Source: Gnetum montanum
Taxonomy: Eukaryota > Streptophyta > Gnetopsida > Gnetales > Gnetaceae
Direction: 5' to 3'
Assembly: GCA_015680685.1 (NCBI GenBank)
Contig: MNCI01021578.1
Location: forward strand, 52,841 to 116,840
DNA length: 64,000 nt
The position numbers and the translations under genes are program-made. Positions within the stretch are counted from its first letter, which is position 1. The number at the start of each line of letters is the position of its first letter. Positions 48,949 to 58,231 of this stretch are shown here, piece by piece. The notes under the pieces are model-generated. The model saw only the letters and a program-made list of their open reading frames with translations, was not told where the DNA came from and made no database searches.

Positions 48949-49500
48949 TCAGTGAGGGTTTGAATGTGTTAAAACACTTAATCTGAACTCAGGGATGTTG
49001 TAGAAGTTTACATTAGTTGTACCATTGGTGGTTCCATCAAAGCAGCTACCATCGATGGTGCTATCAGCGTGGCTACTAGCCTTGTTAGGAGTGCTATTGA
49101 AGTAGCCCCCATTGGTGGTGCCATCAAAGTAGCTACCAGCCCTAATGGTGGTGCTATCAAAGCAACTCCCATTGTTGGTGCCACCAGAGTGGCTACCAAC
49201 CCTGTTGGTGGTGGCATCGGAGTGGCCCATAGCCTTATTAGGGGTGTTGTAAGAGCAGCTCCCATTGGTGATGTTATTAGAGTGGCTACCAACCCTGTTG
49301 GTGGTGTTGTTGAAGTAGCTCCCATTGGTGGTGCTGCCAGAGTAACTACTAGCCCTATTGGTGGTGCCATCAAAGTGGCCCATAGCCTTGTAGTCAGTTG
49401 TGACATATGTGACACTTGATACATTTGTAGCTACATATATGGTGACATCTGGGATAATTGAATAGTAGGAAAAGATCTTGCTGCCCACCACATGGTTCAA
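48949..49500 (-). CDS. Element 3 gag N-terminal repeat domain
   Basis: An uninterrupted 183-codon minus-strand frame in which 49020-49420 is a coding minisatellite: 60-bp units encode alternating 11- and 9-residue blocks such as TTNRVGSHSNN and ITNGSCSYN, about six double units. The protein is Ser/Thr/Asn/Gly-rich and probably disordered. It lies upstream of the gag core and is separated from it by a few stops. Both strands stay open across the array because the unit lacks stops in several frames; the minus frame is preferred because it is in line with gag. Confidence 0.5.
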   Translation of the reverse strand: MNHVVGSKIFSYYSIIPDVTIYVATNVSSVTYVTTDYKAMGHFDGTTNRASSYSGSTTNGSYFNNTTNRVGSHSNNITNGSCSYNTPNKAMGHSDATTNRVGSHSGGTNNGSCFDSTTIRAGSYFDGTTNGGYFNSTPNKASSHADSTIDGSCFDGTTNGTTNVNFYNIPEFRLSVLTHSNPH

Positions 49501-49509
49501 ATTGGAGCT

Positions 49510-50716
49510 GTTGTTGGTGGTGAGACTGACATAGAAGGGATAATGGGAACAGGGCTTGTTTGTGGCTACGATATGGACATAGTATGCACATATGGAAATG
49601 TGGGCATCATAGACACTAGCTATGAAAATTGAATAGATTGCAAGGCAATAATAAAGGGAAGGAAGGCAGAAGGCCCTACTTTTTGTTGTGTTGACAAAAT
49701 TTGGTGGCTACCTACCATTGGTAAGGATTTGGACTATGAAAGTGTCATAGCCATTGCAAAGGAGGTAGAAGACTATGACTGGTGTGATTGGAACATAGAG
49801 GTAGATGGTGGGGTTTAGGCGTAGAGCAGGCCACCACCGTTGAAACAAGATTCAAACTCCTCCTACCCATCTTGGAAAGGCTCGTCATAGTGGGATGTTA
49901 CATCTTGCTCTTTTGGCCCACTCATCCGGATATGTTGATCCAAGATCCATTGGAAAGTTTCAGTGAGTGGCATAACCACATCAAGGGTGGGAAGGAACTC
50001 CCATCCATTTCAATGGATAATTTCAAAACTATGCTTTTCTTCCATTTCCTAGCGATCCAATGTAGGCCCACCTACATCTTTGTACACAAAATGTTGTATT
50101 GTTCTTCATCAAGTGCCATATGTTCAAGCGATTGGTGCTTTTTTCTAAGAGACTACCATTGTGGTTGCACTAGGCTAGGCGGTCGCTCAACGTCCACCAC
50201 ATGTTGAATAGGGTGGACCACCTTCAAGCTCAAGGCAGTAGCCAAGGTATTAATAGGGTTCATTTTCACTGTGTCAGAAAAGGTGTGAGAAGAAGAGAGA
50301 CTTGCAAGAAACATTTAAATGTAGTAAATTTTAAGCTAAAACAATTAAATACAAAAATTGTAAAGAAAAAAGACCAAGAATGGCTAAGTCTAAAAATGCT
50401 AAAAAATAGTTATCTTTGTTATTACACTTGTCATGCTCTAAGGGACTATCACGCTGACAGGGTTGTCATGCTCTATAGAACACTTAGAGCTTGATGCAGT
50501 GGATAGTTTTGGCTTTCTATCTTACGGGGTTCTAGGGGAACCGTCAACTCAGACCAATCTACACCAACTAGAATGTAGAAAACTCCTACGCTAGCCTATG
50601 ATCCAACTACTACCATGGTAGGTCCATAGGGATGTTACGTATACGCTAGCTTGCTGCTATTAATGGGGGCACATAAAGCACACGGGACTACCTGTGGAAC
50701 ATAGAAGGAATAGGGA
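49510..50716 (-). other. Element 3 leader and gag start region
   Basis: The minus strand has protein-like pieces (for example around 50060-49880) but no clear start. The plus-strand 139-codon ORF at 49788 is opposite to gag and probably a shadow. The 5' leader next to the primer-binding site contains one copy of the hairpin repeat. Confidence 0.35.
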
Positions 50717-50735
50717 GGCCCTCCTTCTAGCACCA
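50717..50735 (-). promoter_or_regulatory. Primer-binding site of element 3
   Basis: Minus strand tggtgctagaaggagggcc, five bases inside the 5' LTR. The TGG start fits a tRNA CCA end; I leave the tRNA unnamed. Confidence 0.65.
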
Positions 50736-50740
50736 AAAAT

Positions 50741-52526
50741 AAAGACATCCACAAACATTGATGGTTGGAACACCAAGAGGTCATCCAACGTATAGCCTAA
50801 CCCCAAGTTTTTGGGAGGGTCATGCTATAGAAAATGGAAACGTGGTGCCCTGAATGTTCTAGTTGATCAAATAGAGACTTATGTGGTGTAACAATAAACA
50901 TTTGCAAAAGCCTGAAAATAGTATCACGAATAAGAAAAAATATGTGTTAGCAATGGAAAATGTAGGAAATTATGCTAAAATTTGAAACAAATGCTAAAGA
51001 AAAACAAAATGAGATTTTAAGTGAAGAAATTCACCACCCCAAGATTGGGGAACATGACTCTTGATTAATTAGTGTGTGAAATTGATACGCAATGTTAGAC
51101 AGGTGCAACAGGGCAACGTGGTAGTGTGATCATAGTCTTTGGGACATTGCAAACACGATGTTGGAAACTGCAAAAGGGGTTGGACCTGTCAGTCTTATAG
51201 TTGTCACGTTGTGCAAGTGCTAGAAAGACTAGGTCACAGTATTCAACCAAGTGTCAAGCTCAAGTTCTGAAGTGCGGGAGTGATGAAGAAGCTAAGAATG
51301 CTCTAATTCTTGATGCTTGGAGTGATTTTTTTGATCATCAACCAACCCCTAAATTTCTAATTATCAGGGTATTTATAGAGCTAGGGTTGATGAAAGATGT
51401 GGATTGAATGTCATGTGGCCTGGGTCCCATGTAGCACAAATGAGAACAAGTCACATTGACATGCTATGCTCAAAGTGTAATGCTCTATAGGATAGGAACA
51501 AGAACTAAGAATCTACCGAACTATGACCACACCACCCAGACTACATGTGCCAAAGTCTAAGGAACTGCCATGTACCTACAAACAATGCCAAAATAAATGC
51601 AACTTGAAGCCTACGCTCCGGGACTACGTCTTCCCCCTCTTCCGAGTAGGGTCAAGCATAGGAACAATTTTAGGGATTAATAGGGGGTGCAAAAACAAAG
51701 AAAACTACTAGTCTTGGCCATTGAAGAAACATCAGAGCTAAAATTAAGGTCGATTTTGAGTTCTGGGAGCTTTTGGAGGTATTTGGAGGCATTTTCCAAG
51801 CATCACGCTATCTACACTGAATAGCGTGACAAAGCGTAGCATGAACACTTAGCAAATTTTTGCTTGTTATGCTATCTAGGCCACGTAGCATAGCACCCAC
51901 ATTTTAATGAATTTTGCCAAAATTTGCAATGTTTCTTCATGGAACACTAACCACGGTCTAGGGGTGAAGTAGGACAGGTAGCCTCAGAAGTCAAAAAATT
52001 GCCAAATGCATCTTCCGTGTCTAGATAGCTTTGACAGACTTCTAGTCCAACACTTAGAAAAATTTGGTCCCTAAAACCTATGCTACGCTCTCTACACTAT
52101 GTAGTGTAGCAAAGCATAATACATTCCAAAGGTAGAAAATTTGCTGAACTATTTTTTCCATCCTAAGCACCTTTGACAACTCCTAGCTTGGCACTTGGGT
52201 GGACTGGCAATCGAGACATGTGTCAAGCTAGATGAGCTAAGGAGAATAGCAAGCTTCATAGCCCAAGATATAGAAAATTTGCCAAACTGTTTGGTCCATC
52301 CTCAATGACCCTTGACTACTTCTAGCTTGACATTTATGCAATCTAGCCTTGGAAGCATGTGCTACGCTAGCTGTGTTGGGGAGCGTAGCAGGTAGACTTA
52401 GAAAACTTTTGCAAACATTAAGACTTCCAATGTGCTATGTTATCTATGCTACTCAGCATAACACTAGACTTAGAAAAATTTTGCCTAAGTTTTAACACTT
52501 AGAAGCCCAGAATTAGAGGTGTTTCA
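50741..52526 (-). repeat. Element 3, 5' LTR
   Basis: 1,786 bp, aligning end to end with 33204-35034 apart from small gaps. TATAAATA on the minus strand at 51371-51378 is the likely promoter. The terminal TG/CA at the internal end has mutated (aaag instead of tgtg on the plus strand). Confidence 0.85.
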
Positions 52527-52531
52527 CTAAT
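52527..52531. repeat. Target-site duplication CTAAT, right copy of element 3
   Basis: Identical to 33199-33203. Confidence 0.85.
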
Positions 52532-53867
52532 GAGTGAACCAAACTTCTTCTCTTTATTCTCCAAGATGCTCCTTTCATCCATGAGGAAGAAACACATAAG
52601 CTCAATCATAGGGAGCCTAGGTGTTGTAGCATCCCTAAAAGAGATGAAAAATAGTTTTAGTGTCAAAGATACAGTTTTACATTTAAACTCAACTTTAACT
52701 TAACACAATAATAAAACATGATTAGGCTATGTTAGTTTCACATCAAAACTCTTCCTTCGGTTTTTCTACATGAGACATCAACTTAGTAATTAGACTTTGG
52801 TGCTTTACATTAAGACATGACTTGATTTAAGATATCATTCCATATTGATTAACACTTCAATGTTTAACAAAAATGTTGATATGTTAAAACCTAGTTTTCA
52901 AACATTGACATTCTATGTTAAAACATACTTTGATGTAGGATGTCATTTTATTCTTCAACACTTAGGAATTTTGAAAAAAGACTCATAAAAAGCCCCCAAA
53001 AAACATGTTTTTGAAAAATTTACAAGAACAATTATAAATTTAGCCATGAAAACGTAGATTTCACTACATTTCTACTTGTATAACTTAGTACATTTCCTAG
53101 ATTCAACTATGATAAACTAAAAATTACCAATTTTCTTACCCTAGCATTGTTGTTTGATGCACTGTAATAATGATGTGGAAAATCATGACTTCTCTCAATC
53201 TAGATAGTAAATCCAATAAAAACCCTAGATAATTGATGCATTTTCTATACACTATGCTTAAATAAACTAAAATCAAAATATGCATGAGATTTCTAGCTAT
53301 GCAACCTAGAAATTTCTCAAATCCCTCATAAATTGAGCTTATGCAATGAGGTCTCAATCCTATGAGAAAATACAAATATTGAAGTTTTAATTCAAGCTTC
53401 AAGACTATTCTAAACTACTAAATGATGTTGAATTCAAGCCTAGCGTTACATCTAGCTAGAAAAACTACTCCATTATAAAAAACTAGAGCAATAGTGAAAA
53501 CATTTACAAAAATTACTAGCTATAGGTTGAATAACTCACATTTGAGCAATTAGAGGAAGTGTGTAGGATTGAGGGAGCCCCTGCTACTGTTGGATCCACC
53601 CCTGGTTACTTGTTTATTACTAGTGCTACTTGCCATCATGTTCTCTTATTATTTAGCTCCACTATTACTTTTGCTTTACTTGCACATCCATTCCCAAGTT
53701 TCTCTGATGCAAATGAAAGCTATGGTATCAAACTCTTCTTTCTTCATAGCTTTTATAGCTAGAATCGATGCGTGCTTTAAAAGTTTCAATGTTCATGAAC
53801 TTTCAATGTCACTGAATCTTAGCTATTACATATTAACATTTCAAATAGCAAATCTAACTTCTTAATT

Positions 53868-55550
53868 TTGATCCAAGCAAACACAGTTGCCTATCTAGAT
53901 TCTCTACTTCAACCTTTAATCTTGAGCTACACTACAAGCCAAGTACGTAGGACTCTAGATCCCTTTTTCTTAGATTTGATGTTAAATGAAACTTCGTTCA
54001 TATCCTCTTTAGACAATATAGAGAATGAACTTTTGCCTCAGTTAGCCTTCTCTTTAATTGATCGACAATCTCTTCTAACCAATGATCAACTAATCGACGT
54101 ACCAATACTAAGTCATAAAGATGAACAAACAACTCTTTGGCTTAGTGCTCTCCTCTACTGAGACCTTTGAAAGTCTATTCTAGCAACCTTGCAAAAACAT
54201 TCATTTTCTTTCACTCTAGGATGCCACAATGTGCCTAGTCTATACCCAAATCTAGTTCAACACAACATCATCTTAGAAGAAGATTCTAAACCTATAAGCA
54301 AAAGGTTAGGAAAATTCATTCTACTATAGCTCATACTATAAAAGAAAAAATTACCAAACTCTATAATGTTGGATTCATCCATCCTATTGCCTATTCTAAT
54401 TACATTTCTAACATGGTTTTAGTTCCCAAAAAGAATGGTGACATTTACATATGCATTAATTTTTGAGACCTTAACTAGGTCACTCTCAAGGATGACTTTC
54501 CTTTACCAAACATTGATCAACTCATCAATTTCATACTTGGTCATGCTTTTCTATCCTTTGTGAAAAGGTTTTCTAGATACAATCAAATATGGATAAATAT
54601 AGACCAGTAGCAATATACCACTTTCATGACTTCTTCAAAAATATTTTTCTATATTAAAATGTCATTTGAACTTAAGAATGTTGAAGCTACTTATCAATGA
54701 GCTATAACTTTCATCTTCAATAACAGGATGCTTAACATAGTTAACAATTACATTAATGATTTGATCAACAAATCTACCTTAGTAATTGATCATGCTTTTG
54801 ACTTAGACTAAGTTCAAACTTGTTGTGATAAGTTTAATCTGTGTCTTAATCCCAAAAAAAGCATTGTTGGGATTTTCACAAGTCAGATGTTAGGTTACCT
54901 TGTTTCTCAAGATAGTATAGCTATTGATCCTAATAAGGTTAAATCTATTCTAGATATTACACCACCTTGAAACTTTCAAGATATGGATTTTCTACAAGGT
55001 CATCTTCAATCAATCCATCATTTTATTTCCAATCTCACTTATCATCTACATCCCTTAATCCATTTGCTTCATAAATTCACTTCTTTTATCTAGTATGAGA
55101 ATTGTTAAAAGGCCTTTGATTCTAGTAAAGAAGCCTTGATCACTCTTCCTATTCTCCATCCTTCATAATTTGATTAATCTATCTTTACCTTTCTAAATTG
55201 AAGCATTTCATATCTGTCATGCTCTCTTAAAGGCAAGAACATGGAGTTGATTTTCTTGTATACAACATATCTTATCCTTTCTCAAACTATAAAACTAGGT
55301 ATTCTAATATTGAAAAGTCTTATCTAAGTTTTTTTTTTCATTTTTAAAAAATGGAGGCATCACCTTCTTAATAGTAAGGTCTTTATTATCTACAAAGATA
55401 ACATCCTTAAATTCATTGCTAACAACCCTTCCAACAATCATCACGTAGCTTGTTGGAAAAATTTTCTTATCAAGTTTGAACTTTAGTTTTTGTCTCAACA
55501 CTCAATCAAAGATAAAGTTATAGCTGATCTTATCTCTTCCTCTACCTTTT
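53868..55550 (+). pseudogene. Element 4 reverse transcriptase and RNase H
   Basis: An N-terminal extension (53868-54161, open for 97 codons) is followed by the polymerase: VLVPKKNGDIYICINF, DDFPLPNIDQLINFI, RYNQIWINID, MSFELKNVEATYQ. The active site NNYINDLINKS has Asn for the first catalytic Asp (YIDD in element 3). The thumb and RNase H follow (SKVFIIYKDNILKFIANNP) to about 55550, where the similarity ends abruptly; no second RNase H or integrase is present. About ten stops. Confidence 0.75.
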
Positions 55551-55552
55551 AG

Positions 55553-55995
55553 CTATGGAGTTGGATGATGCCACAGTGAGATTAGACCCTACGATCCCTG
55601 CACATGCTAGTGAAAGGTTATCACTAGGCATAAGGAGTGGTTTCCCCAAGGTACAAATAGCCTACTCTTGGTTGCAGCAAGATCAACTCTGCTCTCTCAT
55701 TTCACAATAAGAAGTAGATGACTAGCTTGTATGTCAAGTGAGTGGGTTTCAATCAGAGTAGAAAGGTTGGTATAGTTTGCATGAAAAAGGACAAACCTCT
55801 TCTTCCTAAACTCAGGTTGTGTGAACATCTCTAAGCCTCTTTTGGATGATGAGATGAATTTAACACTTGTTCTTTATGGTTGGAGAACCATATCTATTGG
55901 ACCTTCTAGCCTACAACTATTGGATGAACTTCTAGATGTTTGAAGACCTTTGATATCCATTGCAACTCTCCACATTTGGAACAATGTATGCTCTG
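55553..55995 (+). pseudogene. Unidentified coding remnant
   Basis: It starts MELDDATVRLDPTIPAHASE and is open for about 50 codons, then a second open segment reads MNLTLVLYGWRTISIGPSSLQ. It is not similar to the RNase H before it, so a junction lies near 55550. It ends next to a purine-rich tract (aagtgggggaga, about 55990), so it may be the last part of another LTR element. Confidence 0.35.
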
Positions 55996-56002
55996 AGGAC
56001 AT

Positions 56003-56520
56003 CACTCCTTTCAAGTGGGGGAGAGTATAGGAAAACATGTCTTGTTGATGGATCAAAGGTTGTTTTCCTCTAGAACAAGGACCGCAGAAGCATGGAGATC
56101 CTTTGGGATTCCTTGCTACTTTAACCATCATTTAGAATTACATGGGCCCTAATTCTTTATAAACCTCATAACAAGGATATGTAGGCTTGCAAAGGAGCTT
56201 TTGCTTCGATTCTTGAGCCACCACTTTCTCTTCGAAGTTGGGCTTCGAACTAGCTGTATTAGTATAGGAATGTATTATAGCACTTTTGAGTCCATGTGTT
56301 GTGTGTTTGTTATGTGTCTATGTGTCTGTGTGTGTTTGTAGTTAGTCTGGTTATGTAATTAATGCTTATGACCTTACTAACTCATCTAACCTTTGGCTAA
56401 CAAGTTATGTTGTAACATAGAGTGCTAAGCATTAGGGCATAGTCTACCTTGAGTTTTCTCTCTCATATTGTTGTTGTTGGGACTCTTAGGTGGTGTCGAA
56501 TGGTGCTTTCTAAGGACAAC
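56003..56520 (+). repeat. Possible LTR fragment
   Basis: It follows a polypurine-like tract. A TATA-like TTTATAAACC lies at about 56158 and a GT-rich stretch at 56300-56345. No second copy is in the window, so the borders are guesses. Confidence 0.35.
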
Positions 56521-56670
56521 ACTGTTACACTAGTGGTAAGACACTTTAGATTTAGAAGCTCTAGGTCATGGGTTCAACTTTGATGGGCAATGCTAAGTTA
56601 TATAAAGTTCTAATTAGACTATATATCTTGGGGTGTACCTATGTTCCATTCTACTGTCAATTGCTTAGGA
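56520..56670 (+). repeat. tRNA-derived SINE, copy 1
   Basis: Box A ctagtggtaaga (56530) and box B gggttcaac (56570), spaced as in tRNA genes, followed by a tRNA-unrelated tail ending gactatatatcttggggtgtac. Copies 3 and 4 share this tail. Confidence 0.65.
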
Positions 56671-56727
56671 TAATATCAAGGAAAAGTTTTCTATAAGGTG
56701 TAAAACTTGAAATATTTCTTTAACAAT

Positions 56728-56845
56728 ATTTACCCCCAAAACATATAGTAAAAATAGAACTTAATACTACTTACCATAATTGAACCCATAACTTAGAGTT
56801 CCCAAATTAAGAATCCTACCACTAGACTAAGATCTTATTAATAAC
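56728..56845 (-). repeat. tRNA-derived SINE, copy 2
   Basis: On the minus strand: tctagtggtaggattctt, then gaactctaagttatgggttca. The opposite orientation to its neighbours indicates independent insertion. Confidence 0.6.
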
Positions 56846-56869
56846 CACTCCCTCATTTGTGCCCAAAAG

Positions 56870-57040
56870 CCAATGATACATTGCTCAAGTGGTTAACTCA
56901 TTCTCTTATTAGACAATGAGTTGCTAGTTAGAGTCACACTTGAGGCATCATTATTTTCCTCTATAATTCTTCTAAAGTATCTATTGGCTATATGTCTTAG
57001 GGTATACTTATAGTCATTCTTTCAAGTTCTAACACATCCC
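56870..57040 (+). repeat. tRNA-derived SINE, copy 3
   Basis: Box A tgctcaagtggttaac, a decayed box B (agttagagtcac), and a tail ctatatgtcttagggtatac like that of copy 1. Confidence 0.5.
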
Positions 57041-57372
57041 CCCTCCCTCCCAAAATGCTCCTCATTTATGCCCAAAGAAAGAAAGAAAATATATTAACTT
57101 AACGATAATAGTATTAATATGGAAGCTTCAAGCTATAGTTTAATTTTAGTGAATAGTGCCTTGTTATAGTAAGAAGAAACAATGCAAAGTATAAGTTGTA
57201 TATCAATTAGTTGGCTCATGCACTTTGCATCTCAAAAGTATTGGCTTAGTTAGCATAGAGGTGGGTTCCAAGCATAAATACACATAATGAGTCTCTTCTC
57301 AAAAGAAAAAAGAAAAAAAAAACACAATGACATTTTACAATAATGGCCATTTGGACAATTTAGTAAGAAGTG

Positions 57373-57520
57373 AATGAGGTATTAGCCTAGTGGTAAGACT
57401 CTTAATTTGGAATTTCTAAGTTACAAGTCTAATTCTAGTGGGCAATGCTAAGCTATAATGTTCTATTTAGACTATATATCTTAAGGTGTACCTATGTTTC
57501 AATTATTTTGGGTTCCAACA
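57373..57520 (+). repeat. tRNA-derived SINE, copy 4
   Basis: Box A gcctagtggtaagactc, a decayed box B (caagtctaattc), and gggcaatgctaagctata plus the common tail. It lies about 700 bp upstream of the haspin pseudogene. Confidence 0.6.
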
Positions 57521-57899
57521 CCAAACCTCCCCAATATAGTAAGAAGTGAAAACCCATGAGAGCATTTCTGAATAAGAACAAGGCCTAATCCTTTTATTAC
57601 CCAAAAAGAAAGATTTTTTAAGATTAGTTGTAAAACTGAAAACTTAAAAAGATATCACAAAACCATTCCTCATAAATAACCGATTGCAAAAGGAAGAGAC
57701 CCAATTTGAGAAACTACCATCCACTAAGATCAACCGACTGGATACAAGAGAAAGATTAGCAGAAAATTGGACGAGGAAGATAGTGCTCAATGATAAAAAG
57801 AGAAACTCACATTTACTAACTCCACTGAAATTTAAGAATAATAATATTATTATTATTAGTGTGGCTGGCCTTTTCTTGAGCGAGAAACGAATGTTATGT

Positions 57900-58231
57900 C
57901 TAAGCAAGCAGCAGCTATAGCCTTTGAGGAAAGACAAAACGAACGTTACTCAGGTCGAGAACGTTTACGCACGCCCGCCGTATTGACGAAGAAGAAGCCT
58001 ATGAATTTGGCCTTATTTCTGGGCAGAAGAGAGAGGGAGGGGCAAAACAAAACAAAAGCTATTGCCACCTCAAATTTGAATTTGGTTCAGAGCAACGGTC
58101 ACTAACAGGTGAGCGTTTTACCAAAGAGCAGGCGCCTCTCTGCGAAGAAATGAAGCAAAATTGCAGAGACACAGGTAAGAGAGAGGTGTGCAGCAGGCAG
58201 CAGCGATTACATTGGACACAGAAAAGAAAGA
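57900..58231 (+). promoter_or_regulatory. Promoter and 5' UTR region of the haspin pseudogene
   Basis: CpG-rich compared with the surrounding DNA (cgagaa, acgcacgcccgccg, gcgcc). It contains donor-like sites AACAG|GTGAGC (about 58108) and ACAG|GTAAGA (about 58174), so a 5' UTR intron is possible. The 69-codon ORF at 57896 has no family resemblance. Confidence 0.4.

Larger units (their letters stand above)
33204..52526 (-). mobile_element. Element 3: full-length 19.3-kb Tat/Ogre-like LTR retrotransposon, minus strand
   Basis: LTRs of 1,831 and 1,786 bp with CTAAT duplicates, a primer-binding site and a polypurine tract. Minus-strand order: gag with zinc knuckle, protease, a 6-kb spacer with an antisense gene, reverse transcriptase, RNase H, a second plant-type RNase H, integrase. 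The second RNase H, the size and the spacer between protease and reverse transcriptase are features known from the Tat lineage (Ogre elements splice an intron there). A candidate acceptor TTATCTTGCAG lies just upstream of the polymerase frame (about 40395). LTR divergence is roughly 10-15% by eye, so it is of about the same age as element 2. Confidence 0.88.
30469..53640 (-). pseudogene. Antisense multi-exon gene carried by element 4, cut by element 3
   Basis: On the strand opposite to gag-pol, between protease and reverse transcriptase, lie protein-like exons. Exon 1 (about 53638-53546) starts MMASSTSNKQVTRGGS and ends at a GTGAGT donor. Exon 2 starts at 52634 after a pyrimidine-rich TTTTTCATCTCTTTTAG acceptor, runs to 52532, is split by element 3 and resumes at 33203 to about 32880 (VVGMKEVAEFLRF, then RLDIEELSKGILVYRKFLNK). 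Further exons are at about 32245-31800 (NEDMSKLLPLFIERLFYNN, LDHRWLYRLYGEM), 31198-30926 and 30675-30469 (DDDITLKEIKAYKKEWMSIL), which ends in a stop. Internal stops and one frame change suggest decay. I do not recognise the protein. The exon-like pattern and placement match the antisense gene of element 3. Confidence 0.55.
13100..55550 (+). mobile_element. Element 4: old Tat/Ogre-like LTR retrotransposon, split by elements 2 and 3
   Basis: The plus-strand parts appear in order: primer-binding site (13107), gag part 1 (13470-14505), gag part 2 (27389-28360), protease (28930-29560), an antisense gene (30469-53640, minus) and reverse transcriptase plus RNase H (53868-55550). Removing element 2 (14506-27383) and element 3 (33204-52526) with one target duplicate each makes the parts contiguous. 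Integrase and the 3' LTR are missing. Stops and altered catalytic residues occur throughout, so it is dead and older than both insertions. Confidence 0.75.

Noticed and set aside
49008-49424. Alternative ORFs on both strands across the 60-bp repeat
   Set aside because: The repeat unit lacks stops in several frames; only the frame in line with gag is favoured.
49788-50207. 139-codon plus-strand ORF as a gene
   Set aside because: It lies antisense to the start of gag in element 3, without promoter or splice signals that I can see; treated as a shadow.
56520-57520. Functional tRNA genes
   Set aside because: Box A and B are present, but no acceptor stem or complete cloverleaf can be drawn, and the copies share a non-tRNA tail, which fits SINEs.
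57896-58105. 69-codon ORF upstream of haspin as a separate gene
   Set aside because: No family resemblance, in the CpG-rich 5' region; more likely untranslated leader.
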